This document shows, in pieces, positions 23,001-35,261 of a stretch of 64,000 nt of DNA; position 1 is the first letter of the stretch, and each line of letters starts with the position of its first letter. The translations under genes were made by a program, and so were the position numbers. Source of the DNA: Micromussa lordhowensis (taxonomy: Eukaryota; Cnidaria; Anthozoa; Scleractinia; Lobophylliidae); contig OZ026599.1 of the NCBI GenBank assembly GCA_964020085.1, positions 28,587,033-28,651,032 of the forward strand, written 5' to 3'. Below the pieces are notes generated by a model, which did no database searches, was not told the DNA's origin, and saw only the letters and a program-made list of their open reading frames with translations.

Positions 23001-25185
23001 GATTGTCCGACTACAGCATATCAATGAACCGCCAGAACAACATTCAGCTGAAACTACAAAATAAAATAAAATAAATAATAAACTAAATTTTGTTTTGAAA
23101 TGAATAATATCAAATGCGTTCTTATTCCAGTGGAAACAAAACAATACCAATGGATCTTTGTTCACGTGATTTATCCTTATACGCATAAACCCTACTAGGC
23201 GTATACTAATGAAAATGTTGCAATCTGATTGGCTGAGCTTTTGTACATTATCAGCACTTGATGTGCCCTCATGGCAGTGGCCGCGTTTTCTTGTTTCTTC
23301 GGTTTTTCGGAGGAAAATCTAAAAGTATTATGCAATGACTGAATTTCTTGCAAAACTAAGGAAAGGAAAATTGATCGTGATGCGACTTTAAAACCTGAAA
23401 AATTGCTCAATGAAGTAATAAACGCGTGCCAACTGCTGCTAGTGTCAAACAGCTGTTGAACTCACGTGCGATTTTGCTAAAGTGTTAAGTTAATATTACT
23501 TTATAAGGTAAAAAAGGGAAAACGTTATTTAGCGGAAATTTGGTTAGAATCCTGCTCTCTTCGGCTTCCGGATCAATTATCTCCCCATAGAAATGTCAAG
23601 CTCGGAATACAATGATCTATATTGCTTAAAGGAGTTTCGTCACATATGATACATGTTGAAAAAAAATTACCTAATCTTTTTACCTCTGTTAATTTCAATC
23701 CATCTTAAATTCTATATCGGACACCCCCGCGTCCCAAAATTTCCGGCGGGAGAGAACTGCTAACAATTGCTAAAATCTCTCGCTACTTTACATAGTCGCT
23801 TGAATTTAGTTGTATAGCCTGGTTTTCATTAGGATGTAAGAATTAGAATAACGTAAAGCTCGCGGTAGTGAGGATACGCAAAGTCTAGAAAGGAAAAGGA
23901 AACGTCTAGAGAACAGTTTATTGCACGCACAACACAAGCATATGCACACACACAAGCAGCTAGACAAAAATTTGTGTTCTTTTGCTTGTGCGCATGCTAA
24001 TGTCAAGTGAGAACGCTCTATAAGCCTAAGTCCGCCATCTTGATTTACTTTATCGAGGAGGTATGGAACTAAAAATGGAACTGAAAAAGGCAATTATCCA
24101 TTCTACGCATGCCTAGGTGCTTGTACTTGTGTGCCTCTGCTTATGTCAAAGTGAAAACCAGGCTTAAAACATTCACACATGTCTTTTTTGTCAAGAACAT
24201 TCCATGGCTACCTATAGAATATAGAAACAAACAGTGTTTACGTAACCGGGCCGCAGGCGAGGTGTAAGGTTCTAAGACAACTTTGTTTTACAACCAGAGT
24301 CAAGCCTGTTTTGGAAGTAAGTCGCTAGGATACAAAATTATAATAACTGTTCATTGTACCACAAGAACTCAGTACACAACAGATCTTTTCTTGCGATGCA
24401 TTGATACTTGGTAGTTTCTTTGGCATTAAATAACCAAATTTAAAGTTAACGACAAATTGGCCCACTCTCAGTCACTCACAATGAAGTAATTTTCTGAGTT
24501 ATCTAATAAATTTGCTTATAAAAATATTTACATTATTTCTCGTTTACGGTGGAACAGCTTTCAATGGAGTGACACATATACCGTCCAGTTTTTGTCGAAA
24601 AATTTAGAAGACCCATTAATTGTGATGGACCCTGGAAGCGCTTTAGCCCAGGCATATCACGAAGTAATCCAAGCCACCCGACATAACTTGAAGATAACTG
24701 CTTTTTCGAAGCTATCCGACAAGAGTCCGAATCATTTGCGAACATCTCCGAAAATTAACGATTGTAACGTTTTTGAAATGAATACGCTCCGTTCACCTAT
24801 CTAGATTTGTAATTTGCTGCTGAGTTTAACTCTTGAGTATATCTTAACATTTTCAGGTTTGGTAGAGTCAAAGTCAGAGAATATGGATAAATATGAACAT
24901 GACGCCATTATGTATCAATGCAGCAACAAGCGACTACATATCAAATTGACTGGTAATAAACAACGTTATAAAGCTGTTTGTAAGAGATTCACTGCTAGAG
25001 TAACTACACCAGTGAAAAATACTTCCAGAATGATGCATAAGTTCATGTTGAAACTCTTCTCTTTCGATAAAAGCTGTCCGTGGCATGCACATTTGCATTT
25101 ACTTGGAAATAATTAACTTACCTTCGCTGCATAAACTCACGAGCATCAAGTAAGCGACAAAAATTGCTTTTGAGTTCAGCTGCAT
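20051..25185 (-). CDS. Gene B: single-pass membrane protein with CC-x5-CC stub, 6 exons, 142 aa
   Basis: Exons are 25122-25185, 22994-23047, 22814-22910, 22052-22136, 20589-20704 and 20051-20063 (coding part), with phases 1, 1, 2, 0, 2. Residues 1-21 are a signal peptide (MQLNSKAIFVAYLMLVSLCS). The stub, residues 22-39, holds ECCSGGSLICCSR with four Cys, likely disulfide-bonded within itself or in a dimer. The span is residues 40-63 (VIAVLIALCVVFLIQC and on). The tail has SSYTLYATYP, RNPRARNVYG and NPVAMFDD. The membrane exon is 97 nt, exactly as in C and D. The last exon is doubtful: spliced as drawn the protein ends WGLY, but another frame of that exon looks coding (see findings). AATAAA lies at 19831-19836, minus strand. 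Function unknown. Confidence 0.7.
20150..20560. mobile_element. G-rich-ended MITE inside gene B last intron
   Basis: The left end GGGGGGAGGTGTTCCC and the right end CTCCTCCCGGGAGGG suggest diverged inverted termini. Inner blocks such as GTAGGGATTTCACAAGTTGA and GTGAAAGGGGTACCTTTT resemble blocks of the tandem unit at 32.6-37.6 kb (GTAGGGTTTTCACGAGTTGA). The same element probably contributed part of that unit. Confidence 0.45.
20825..21115. mobile_element. hAT-like MITE in gene B intron 4
   Basis: The left end TTAGGCCAACTCGGTCACAC, then TA, and the complement of the right end (TAAGGCCCGTTCACACTAGG) form diverged terminal inverted repeats. CGGAGGAATTTGAAAACG and TTTTCAAATTCCTCCGGCG are inner inverted blocks. 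No transposase. Confidence 0.55.
21505..21797 (-). mobile_element. tRNA-derived SINE in gene B intron 4
   Basis: On the minus strand the head is tRNA-like: GGTGGCCTCGTGGTTAGTGC (A-box region), then GGTTCGAGCCC (perfect B box) about 40 nt later. A body follows, with TCTTGGGCAAGACACTTTAC and CCAGGTCTATAGATGGG. A second copy at 37915-38212 shares order and length, which defines the family. Confidence 0.75.
22600..22695. mobile_element. Foldback with CCTCGTTCCCAGAGCCG arms
   Basis: AACCTCGTTCCCAGAGCCG, then TTTCCCTG, faces CAGGGAAACGGCTCGAGAAC, then GAGGTT, around a GGGGCCCCGCCCCC loop. The 41780-41860 foldback has the same CCTCGTTCC ends. Confidence 0.65.
23815..24168. mobile_element. MITE with TAGCCTGGTTTTCA ends, gene B intron 1
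   Basis: TAGCCTGGTTTTCATTAGG (23815) is mirrored by GTGAAAACCAGGCTTA (24153-24168). Inner arms CACACAAGCAGC and GCACAAGTACAAG-type blocks also face each other. Non-coding. Confidence 0.6.
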
Positions 25186-26704
25186 CTTTCTTGTGAGTTC
25201 AGAAATCCTGATTGTATGCCACAACGTCGAGAAATTTCAATTGAAGGCTCTCAAATGTACAATATGTGCTCAAACATGAACTTACACCAACGACATTTGG
25301 CATTTAGAGTTTCACTTTTGGACATGAGGTGTAAAACCGTTCAGCATGGCTTTTCAAGCATGTAATTTTCCTCCCTGATGGATTAAAATTAGCACAATAG
25401 ACATCAGGGAAGCGTGGAAAAAACAGAAAGAACTAGAAAGAGTGAAAGACAATCTCTCTGTTGCTAAGGGTTTGTGAGCGACACAGCAAACTTTAGTTTT
25501 TTTTATCCGAAACTGATTTAGACATGTTTAGGAGCAGTTTCAGAACAGCGTCAATTCATACGTGGAATCACGAATGAAAGAAAATTGACGGATTAATTTT
25601 GAATAGAAACAATGCAATTTCAATAAAGCAATGTATTGTCCAAATGCTTTTTAAGTGTAGACCCGGAGGTGGATAATTTTTTATCACTCTCATCGTTACT
25701 CCAGTTTTGACTATTTAATCAATCGCTTCGAACGCTCTAAAATTAAATGAAAATCAACATCTATATTTGTTCAAGAACTGGATACCAATTATCAATGCTC
25801 ATCTACCGCCTTCACTTTACAATGGTATTTACATAAATATTCTATGCTGCCTTTATCTGACAATGGCGTTTCGAGTCTGCTGTCTGCATACCATAAAACC
25901 AATGAACTATTTCTAATCTAATCTCTCATGCAAGAATGCACGATCTAATGGGGAACTGGGCGTGATCTCGAGCGAACAAACCAATTGTCGTTTATTTTTC
26001 GCTGTCTAAATACGCAGTGCAGGCCTATTTTTAACTGCACCAAAAGACTACTGCACGTCTAGTTAAATCCTCACTGTAAGTTGTAAAACGACTACCACGG
26101 TATTTAAGAAACCCTAATCAACAGAAAGGTTACGAGAGATAAACGACGGATCATGTCAGGAGCACGAACACAATTGTTGTTTTTAGATAAATAAACGATT
26201 TGGGAACAGACAACTCTTTCGCTCTCTTTTACTTCATAATGAAGTTTAGTTGTGTTATGTTGAAAGTACTTAAAATCAAAGCCAACGTTTCTGAGAGATG
26301 ACGTTTTACTTAACTAAATTAAGTATTCCCACGTCAATTTTTTATAGCGCGATGGACAAATATTTGCAGAAGTTCGGTCTTTTCAAATCCATCTCAATCA
26401 CTCCTCTCTCACCACGCCTTGATCTTTGTCCCATCTAACTATTACTGTTCTCTTTTTGGTTTACTAAGGTCTTTATCAATGTCAAACGAAAAGCAAGTAT
26501 GTCTGATGGCTTAAATTCTAAAGGAGCTATGTATGGCGTAAAAAGTTGCATGTAACATATCATGGCGATGGTTTTATGGCGGCATGATGCCATAGTAATG
26601 AACGGTTTTCGAAGAAATAGTATGCAAATTTTGCTCGAAAAACCAAACGAGAAGGGAGAAGGGGCAACCTTTCGGTTGAACCTTAAGCGTGCGGTTATTT
26701 TATC

Positions 26705-27000
26705 TTTAAGGCGGGGGTAAACATGAAAGCCGTATTTTGGCTGGGTATTATGTTTTTAATGCAAATATCTCGTTTACGTTTCAAGCAATCAAGAATCTCT
26801 CTGCTCACCTCACATATCTATGTTTTGGGTTGTTTTGTAAATTTTTTGGTGATTTTTAGGTATATTTGGAGAGAAATAGTTTTTCTCAAAGGATTAGTAA
26901 AATTGATGGAAATAGGAAATTTGAAGATTTGTTGTTGTTTTAAAATTAGAGTTTGAAATTAAAAATTGGTACATACACTCTGTTGAATTTCGGAACGGCC
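26705..27000. mobile_element. One-ended copy of the TTAA-flanked transposon family
   Basis: It begins TTTAAGGCGGGGGTAAACAT and then follows the element at 36353-36763 closely for about 270 bp (GAAAGCCGTATTTTGGCTGG, GTTTACGTTTCAAGCAATC, GGTGATTTTTAGGTATATTT). The other terminus is missing or decayed. See the two complete copies downstream. Confidence 0.65.
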
Positions 27001-27357
27001 TATAATGTTCTTTACGACGCACAGTAAATGTCTGAGCATAACTCTTGTGTTAAAATTTCCTGATTCTTTTATTTGTTGTTATTGTCCTCAATAAGCTCAC
27101 TTGTAACTGAAGTACTTGTAAAGATTTGATACTGCGCTACGTAGCCCGAGTAAACGCTCTTAGAGCGCCTTGTTTTTTGTTTGTAATTCGACATCACCGT
27201 CTGCATATAACTTCGTTAATGGTATGTTCACACTTCTCGGGTCTCCTCCACAAGGTTGGTTCGCTTGACTTTGTGGGTACGTTCTCCAAGGGACATAGTC
27301 ACACTGGAAACTGTCCAAGAACTGATGATTGTAGAACTCCATCATAGAGTACGCTGC

Positions 27358-29451
27358 TTAGTTGTTGATTGTTCGCACTCCAACAAATGTTTCTCTAAAA
27401 TTATCTTGAGGATTGTCTTGTATGGCGTTGACGCTCTGTTGAGTTGCATGCATTTCGTCCACTGCCATATCATAAGAAGGCAGAAAAGAAAATTGGTAAG
27501 GCCAGGGCGAATCGGGTTCCTCTGTGACTTGACGAGATCTGCAAGGCGAAAGGAAAAAATCTTCTAGATAGGGAGTTACAAGATTCCTGCTAAGAGAGTA
27601 TAAAAACTAAGAGTAAAACTGGTAACTGATACCCGTAAGTGTGGACAGTAACCACCGCTTGATTAGAAATACACGTAAATCCATGGTAATTGGCAGGCAC
27701 ATTTTGCGAATTGGTATATGGGCTAGCCTGCGTGGCAGGCCGTACAAGGGGTAGGAAAGGCTGCAGAGAGGCTTCCTTCACGCTCACCCTCTTCGCGCGC
27801 TCGTTTTTTTTTTCCCTTCTCCCTACCCTTCGACGCCTGCCACGCAGGCTATATATGGACAAAATATCAGCACTTATTTTATATTAAGCCATCGAATAAC
27901 AACTTCGAGTAAGTACAGGTAATCAAATGGCGACGAGTGAAATTAGGAAATAATTGCACGCGCGTTTTGACAAAATTTCGAATCTCGTCTTACATTTCCC
28001 GCTCTTTCATTTCAATGGCATGTCATGTCATGTGACGTTATCTCATTCTCGTCTCCTCTCGTCTAATCTGTTGTGACTTTAGTGCAATATACACACGATA
28101 TGATAATACAACGACGTATTTATTTAAGACATGGAGCGCGATGAGAAAAATGGATGTGCGTTACATTGGATGCACATGCGCATGCTCGGATGTGTTAGTA
28201 CCACGTGGCAAGCTACGACATCTTCCTGTTTAAGTCACGGTCTGCGCAAGTTCTTTCAAGTTCGTTGTTTGATCAGTGTCAATTTTCTCCATCCTTGTTT
28301 TATGGTTTATTGGTAAACTATTATTTTCAGGTTTCCTTCAGTTTAAAGCTAATTTTGTACGTTGCCAAAATGACTTAAAATACCGTTACTGGCCTTCCCT
28401 AATCCACTGTAGGAAAAAAGATGGCGGCTGTGCAATTCGCCACAATACCGTGCGAACCTACACAGCGTATAAGGCACAAGGAAAGCCAACTTTTTACAAT
28501 ATTTGTCCCTGTACTAAGGAAATTGTGTATTGTAGGTTTGAAGATTTTAAAACTCTTCTGTACGTTTTATGAACGTTGTTAAGGTTTTCGTGTGCTAAGT
28601 ACTATGAGTAAATGTATCAGGGGGCCATCTTTTTTTCAACGGAAGATTTATATCTTGACTTCTATACACTACTTCATGGAATGACATCTCAACTGAACAA
28701 AAATAGAAAAAAAAAACAATACTCACCCAAACACGACACTCCATCCTTTACATGCAAACAGAATGAATACTATGAACTGAATGACAAAGAAAAGTCCTAG
28801 CACAACCAAAAGAGTGAAGCCAACTGAAAAAAAATAAAATAAAATAAAAATTTCCTTTTATATATCAGGCACGTTTACAACCAGTTAACAAAGAAAGACA
28901 CACTCTATAAGGTGTAAACGCGTTAGTTCTCATTGTCACGACTTGACTACAATTGTAGAGTGATTGGAGAAAAAAGCAATGGGACATATTTTCAGTTGGT
29001 TGCTGTATTTTCGGTGATAGTCTATGATCCCAAGCTTCCCCTTTCAGTGATGCACAAAGGATTGGTCAGCACCCCTAAGAGATTTAGGCTTGGCCGGTTC
29101 AGTCCATCGTCTTGCCATTCCCCTACAGACAAGTTACACCCCTAATCTACTCTGGCCTGCACGAACGACTTCGGGCGACTTAACGCTATCTAATTTAGGC
29201 TCTTTATCGATATTTAGGGCGACTTAAGTTCCCAGAGCAGGCTTTAGTAATGTGGGAATTGAAAATTCTACATCATAAAGAGTACCAAAAGGTCCTTGGA
29301 ATTGGAGGCTCATCTGATCATATATTTAAAGCAATTTTTACCATAAAGGAATCATACAGGAGTTTCCTGTGATATAATCATGACACATCAGTTCATTGTA
29401 AGACTTACGAGTTCCTTTGCTTTCTTCCTTGTTGAAATACACATCTTTTGC
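27358..29451 (-). CDS. Gene C: paralog of gene D, first exon not resolved
   Basis: Exons seen are 29409-29444 (or to 29451), 28727-28823 and 27358-27538. The stub exon encodes DVYFNKEESKGT if preceded by a phase-1 exon. The 97-nt membrane exon encodes LGFTLLVVLGLFFVIQFIVF, then ILFACKGWSVVF. The last exon (phase 2 entry) encodes a 60-residue tail with QFSFLPSYDMAVDEMHATQQ. The CKGW after the span and the PSYDMA block match gene D closely. No signal-peptide exon in the right phase was found; a start at 29973 (MPFTFCTIQ, phase 0) could splice to the longer form of exon 2 but would lack a signal peptide. AATAAA (minus) lies at 27068-27073. Either exon 1 is distant or the gene has lost it. Confidence 0.6.
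27722..27855. mobile_element. Foldback MITE with TAGCCTGCGTGGCAGGC ends
   Basis: TAGCCTGCGTGGCAGGC is mirrored by GCCTGCCACGCAGGCTA, a perfect 17-bp terminal inverted repeat around a roughly 95-bp interior that includes a T-rich run. It lies just 3' of gene C on the far side of its acceptor, within the last intron. Confidence 0.75.
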
Positions 29452-29999
29452 CTAAGACATAAAAAACATCCAGTTATGGAATGACTTCAGTGGTGTAATA
29501 ACCATCAGATTAAAGGGATTCATTAGAGCGGGTTTTATTTTCAATTAAGTGTCGAAAGTAACTAGGCAATTACTTATGGTTTTGAATTTGCTTAAATATT
29601 ACCAGTAAAGATTAATAATCTACTATTTGATAAGCGATTGCAACTTCAGTATATGTAGGACCCCTTGCGTTAATCCAATAAGAAATCGAGAGAGTTTTTT
29701 CTTCTGTGACTAAAAAGAACACTTCAGAAGTAAACGAAAGTAGACTCAAGCCAAATACACGACATAAGGTATTTCTTAATTATTATGGAAATTTCTCTGC
29801 CTATGACGCAATTGCTGCAAGAAGACGCAAGTTACTTGTAATAAAAACATAAATAAATAAAAAAATAACAAAAAAAAATAAAGAAAGAAAGTTAACGTTT
29901 GTATTTCGACTTCAGACATTTTTTTAATAACAATAAACTAAACTCACCTGAATTGTACAGAAAGTAAAAGGCATTTCACCATTAAAATAGAATAACAGA

Positions 30000-32060
30000 C
30001 GGCAAGGAAACGCGCTGATAGATCGACCACTGTGGAGCCCCTCATAATCATATATAAATAAGATTTGAACAAAGCTCAATTGATCTGTCTAGCACGCGGT
30101 CCTAGCGAATGTTACAAGGCTCATTTAAATAACACTTTAATCTACGTTGAAGTTTGCCGAAGCACGCCGCCGCTCAAGGAAATTTTATATTTAAGTAGGA
30201 AAAAGGTATTCGATGGGCAAACGATTTAAAAACTAAAAGAACGAGATTCACGCTGGCAGAGTGAAGGAATCCTCCAATAACATGATGTCATCGTGTTTTT
30301 CAATCATTGAATGTTAAATTTTTGTTTTAATTTTATTTAGTTGAGAGCGTATTGCAATACACCTCCATCACAAAAAATGATGTACCTTGTAAGCAACCAA
30401 AGGCGACTTTGAAACTCGAGAAATTATTTCATCTGTTCTAAAATATGGACCCAGTGAATTTTTAAGTGTCTCAATATTGATATTTGAGCCGAAACTGGGA
30501 CTAACTCGTCGCTAGCGATAAAAGTTATACAACGAGCTGTCAAACGTACACACCCCCAATAATTTTTGTTACCATTCGCCAGCAAATTTTCGGAGTAACT
30601 GTAAAAAAGGAGCAAAGTGACCACATATTTTCAGAATATCCCACTGTTATAGACCATAGTGAAATGACACCATAATATTTGACCAACGCGTTGCAATTCC
30701 ATTGTCTTGCGACTCGTTGCGACTCGTTGCGACTCGTCTTGAGTTGGGATTTCCCCATTGATGAAGTAATGTTTTTTAAATGCTTCATATGAAAAACATT
30801 TCATGGTCAAAAGTCTTCTAAAACTATGATCTTGCAGCTTTGCAGGTTGCAGCCTATTTGGAATGATGGTTAAAACGCTGCAACTTTTTCTTTCTACAAA
30901 TATTTTTTCTTTCAGTTTAAGTGATATGTCTTCGGAACTGGCTGGATGCCGCAAAGCGCATCGATCACAATGAACATTAATTCAACATTTAACGTTTTTA
31001 ATATTGTAACCGGGTAACTGAAAACTTCGTACAAAGCTTAACAAAATTATGACAAGAAAACGCTTTCTTACCCTTTTTAACATAATAACTTTAACACTGG
31101 TTGCTTGTCCTTTCTTTGGTCAATTTGCTAATTTTAAAAATTGTTCATTGAAGTAATATGTAATTTCAAGAATTAAATCCTCTTCTGGCATTCAAAACTT
31201 TAAGGAAAACTGCTTAGTTGTCGGTCCCAGGTAACGTTCAAAACATTTCCTCAACGGAAAATATTTTTAGTTTAACTTCACTTTTTGCCATAGCCCCCTC
31301 GGGTTATTGGGCAGGATATTTGTAGGATATAAACATCACCCCTCAAAATAAAAAATTAAAATTCATGGATACCTCATCATCCATTTTAAAGCGGAGGTTT
31401 CCTTCTTTTTCTTAGCAAGCGGCGGGTTTCTCTTCAGTTCGGAAGAAAAGTTGCAATGTCTAGGCACTTGGTAGCTACTTGGTTTTTGAGCAATTGTGTT
31501 AAACCAAACCGCGTATAAAAAAACATACGAAAATCGTATGACCAGCATACGAGGTTTTAGAATATAATATCGAATTTTGTGTCACAGAAATGAACCTTAT
31601 TCACATCTTTGTCATATGTTTGACCTTTCTAAATTATTTTTAAATGCACAGTCTTGGAATGTTTTAATAATTATTTCTAGTCACGTTCTATGTTGCTCCG
31701 GGGGAAATACTAAAGCAGTGCTGGAACCATACGTTTCTTGAAAGTTCTACCCATTTCAGACCAAAATGTGTGATTAGAAACCTAACGGAAAAAAACCTGG
31801 GTTAAGCCATAGTTAACAGGGGAAATGGTTATGAAACTTGTTGTTGTTTGTTTTTATTGGCTTTTTTCCAACATAAGTCTAGCCATCTTTGTTTGCTCCC
31901 TTTGCCCTTTTCCCATATATTGCCTAAGTTTAAAATCTTTAAAATTAATACACGTCTCTTGTCTCTTGCATGACTGAACTAATCAAGAATGGCTGACATT
32001 AGCGCAAAAGAAAAGTTGGACCCCAAATTCCTCAATTTTAAGGGGTAAAAACGTAATTTT
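30000..32060. other. Intergenic, nothing recognised
   Basis: This stretch was searched for the missing first exon of gene C without success. The only regularity is a triple GTTGCGACTC at about 30708-30740. Short open frames here have no domain or splice support. Confidence 0.4.
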
Positions 32061-33462
32061 CATGAAGTAAAACACTATAGACAATTTCAGGCCAGAAGCA
32101 AAATTCAAAACATGGCCAAAATCGATCAAAGCTAATGGCTTAAGCTATGTGCATAGGTTTCTACACCGCTCACACCTATCCCATATGGCTTAAATAAGGA
32201 ATTTCCCCCTTCAATTCAATTCCTACCGTGAAGTTGCCTGACATTTCAGACAAGTGACGAAGTCGATTATATAAATAGAAAGTGACAACAGAAGTACACA
32301 AGGAATTCGATTGTGTTTGTTTCGTTGGTGTTTGATTCGCTGCAGCATTGTCCCAGGGCGCAGAGGAAATCTCAGTCAAGCTAAAACCACAGAGCAGTTG
32401 CAGCTTAAATCGATCCAGTTGACTCAAATTAACTTCGCGTCATGTGTTCGGTGTTTCGGATAGTGATCCAGAGAGACCAGTTTGATTATTTCGAAAATTC
32501 AAAGAAGTCTCGGAAGGTGCTCTCTCTAATGGACTATCGGGTGACGCTTCACCCGAAAGGCGACACTTATATATCCCCCAATCGTAAAGGAGGTAGGGTT
32601 TTCACGAGTTGAAGTATAGAAAGGTGTAGGGAAAAGTACAATTTAGAGCCTGTCCAAACATCTTGCAAATGTTTCTCCAATTCCCACTTGACATTGACAC
32701 TTTTGATTGGCGACACACTTAGACGCCAGACTAGAGATTCTTATTGGAGGAACCTTTTAACACATCAGGGCAGTGTTTCTACTGTAATTATGTAATAGGG
32801 ATACAATTTTTCTTTTGGAGGTATATAAAAGAGTGACCTTTTGTGTTAAAAATGGTATTTAATAGCGTGAGGGTTTCCTAGATCCCGCATAAACCTTTGT
32901 TGAGTATCTCCCCGTGAAAGAAGTACAATTACTCCTGACACCACAGGCGGTCCTGACTCAGACGTGTCCTGAATGTGTAAAAGAATTGAAAAATAGCCAG
33001 CTTACAAACTCACCTTATGTAGTCGCATGGTCGTCGCATGGTCAATAATAGATCATACTGTGGAGCATGGTTAAGGCAAACAATTGCTAGGAATAGATTA
33101 GAGCCTAGGATTATATTACTGCAATTATCTTTTAATTTACGCTTAACACAACTCTTCGACGAGGCCAGCGGGCAAAATTCAAAACATCACGGTCAAAATT
33201 GAAGCCCTATTTTTGACCGAAATGACTTAAGTTACAGGTTTATACTCTACTCATATTTATATGGTTTAAATAAAGAATTCTCCCCCTTCAATTCCCACCG
33301 TGAAGACGTCTGACATTTCAGACAAGTGACGACTTCTATTTATATATAAACAGAAACGACAACACAACTACAGGATGAATTCGATAGTGTTTGTAAAACA
33401 CTGCAGTACATTAGTATTGTTCCAGGGTGTAGAGGAAGTCTTAGTCAAGCTAAATCTAGCCT

Positions 33463-33800
33463 GCAGTGCGGGAGGTTTTCCGTGTGTTCATGAGTCAGGA
33501 AAAGTGGGCGGGGAGGGGGTGGGGGCGTAAGGAGGAAACGCATATTTTTCCTCCCCCTGCATCTCCGCCTCCCATTCTCCTCTCCTTCCCGCCCTATTCC
33601 CCCTCCCATTCCTCCAACTCTCCCCCTCCTATTCCCCTCCCCCTCCTCTTCAATTCCCCTTCCTCTCCCCCTCCCCTGTTACTCCTTTTTTGGCCTCACC
33701 CCTACTCCCTAGGACCCCTTTTCGTCTCTTGCGAGTTTTAATCCAAGATCGCTTCATCAAAATGCGTGCGTTCGCTCGCCAAAATACGCCTGCATTGAAG
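33463..33800. mobile_element. Insertion with long polypyrimidine tract
   Basis: This block interrupts the second tandem unit between AAGCTAAATC and ACTAAATCCACAG; the flanking CTAAATC looks like a target duplication. The ends TAGCCTGCAGTGCGGG and CGCCTGCATTGAAGGCTA are inverted and resemble the TAGCCTGC family at 27722-27855. The interior at about 33545-33690 is almost purely C and T on the plus strand. Confidence 0.6.
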
Positions 33801-34784
33801 GCTAAACTAAATCCACAGAGCATTTGCAGCTTAAATTGATCCAGTTGACTCAAATTGACTTTCGCGTCATGCGTTTCGGATAGTGATCCAGAGAGACCAG
33901 TGTGATCATTTCGAAAATTCGAAGGGTCTCATAGGGTGCTTCCTGTAATGGACTATCCCGTGCCACTCCACCCGAAAGGCGACACTTCTATATCCTTCCA
34001 TCGTAAAGGAGGTAGGGTTTCCACGAGTTGAAGTATAAGTGTAGGGGTATACAATTTAGATATTTAAAGAATTCTCCAATTCCCACTTGACATTGACACT
34101 CTTGAAAGCCTTTTATAGCGACACATCTTATCACGATTTAGACGCCAGACTACAGATTCTTATTGGAGGAACGTTTTCAGTGTTTCTACTGCAATTATGT
34201 AATAGGGATACAATTTTCCTTTTGGAGGTATATGAAAGGATGACCTTTTGTGCTAAAAATGGTATTTAATAGCGTGAGGGTTTCCTAGATCGATCCCGCA
34301 TAAACCTTCGCTGAGTATCTCCCCGTGAAAGAAGTACAATTACTCCTGACACCACAGGCGGTCCTGGCTCAGACGTGTCCTGAATGTGTAAAAGAATTGA
34401 AAAAAAAAAGCCAGCTTGCTAACTCACCTTATGTAGTCGCATGGTCAATAATGGACGATATTATCGAGCATGCTAAAGTCAAGCAATTGCTAGGAATAGA
34501 TTAGAGCTTAGGATTATATTACTGCAAATATGTTAACACAACACTTCGATAAAGTTGCATTATTGAACATGGAACATGATATGCAATTTCAGGCCAGAGG
34601 GCAAAATTCAGAACATCATGGTCAAAATCAATGCCCTATTTTCGACCACAACGGCTTATGTTATGCACATGGGTTGGTAATCCGGTCACATCTAAATGGT
34701 TTAAATAAGGAATTCTCCGTCTTCAATTCCCACCTTCATATAGGAAGAGAAGAGGTCTGACATTTCAGACAAGCGACGACTTCT

Positions 34785-35007
34785 ATGTTCAAAGCCCGAT
34801 TAAACTAACCCAGGATTAGCGAGAATTTTGATTTCGATTTTGCAACTTTTCTGTGAGGTTTTCTGTTTATATTATTTGTTTAGTACTGCAGTAATCTCAA
34901 ACTGCACCAAAATTAACCAGTCAAAAACATTTTTATAGAAGAGAAATTAATACTTCGGTTAGCTTTTAATGCTGGGTTAGTGTAACTCGCTTTTCAACAA
35001 CCCGACC
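34785..35007. mobile_element. Insertion in third tandem unit
   Basis: The unit's GACTTCTAT is followed by sequence absent from sister copies, which resumes at GAAGTACACGAGCAATTCG. Ends AAACTAACCCAGGATTAG and GCTGGGTTAGTGTAA are inverted. It is probably a small MITE. Confidence 0.5.
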
Positions 35008-35261
35008 TAGAAGTACACGAGCAATTCGATAGTGTTTGTAATGTAATCAAGTATGCTGCAGTACATTTTCACTAGCATTGTCCCAGACTCCCAGGGCGTA
35101 GAGGAAATCTTAGTCAAGCTAAAACCACAGAGCATTTGCAGCTGAAATCGATCGACCAATATAATCATTTCGAAAATTCGAAGAAGTCCGGGGTGTACTT
35201 CATGTAATGGAGTATGCGGGCAGGCTCCGCCTGAAAGGGGAGCCCTTTATATACCTCCAAC

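Noticed and set aside
32840..33020. Minus-strand open frame in the tandem unit (GPPVVSGVIVLLSRGDTQQ) that stays partly open in the third copy
   Set aside because: It overlaps sequence blocks shared with the MITE at 20150-20560, the third copy stops early, and no start or partner exons fit. Most likely repeat-derived.
32176..33853. Similar minus-strand frames starting SQLD-FKLQ-LCGFSL in two tandem units
   Set aside because: Similarity is due to DNA duplication. The frames diverge after about 17 codons and the third copy has a stop in the same place.
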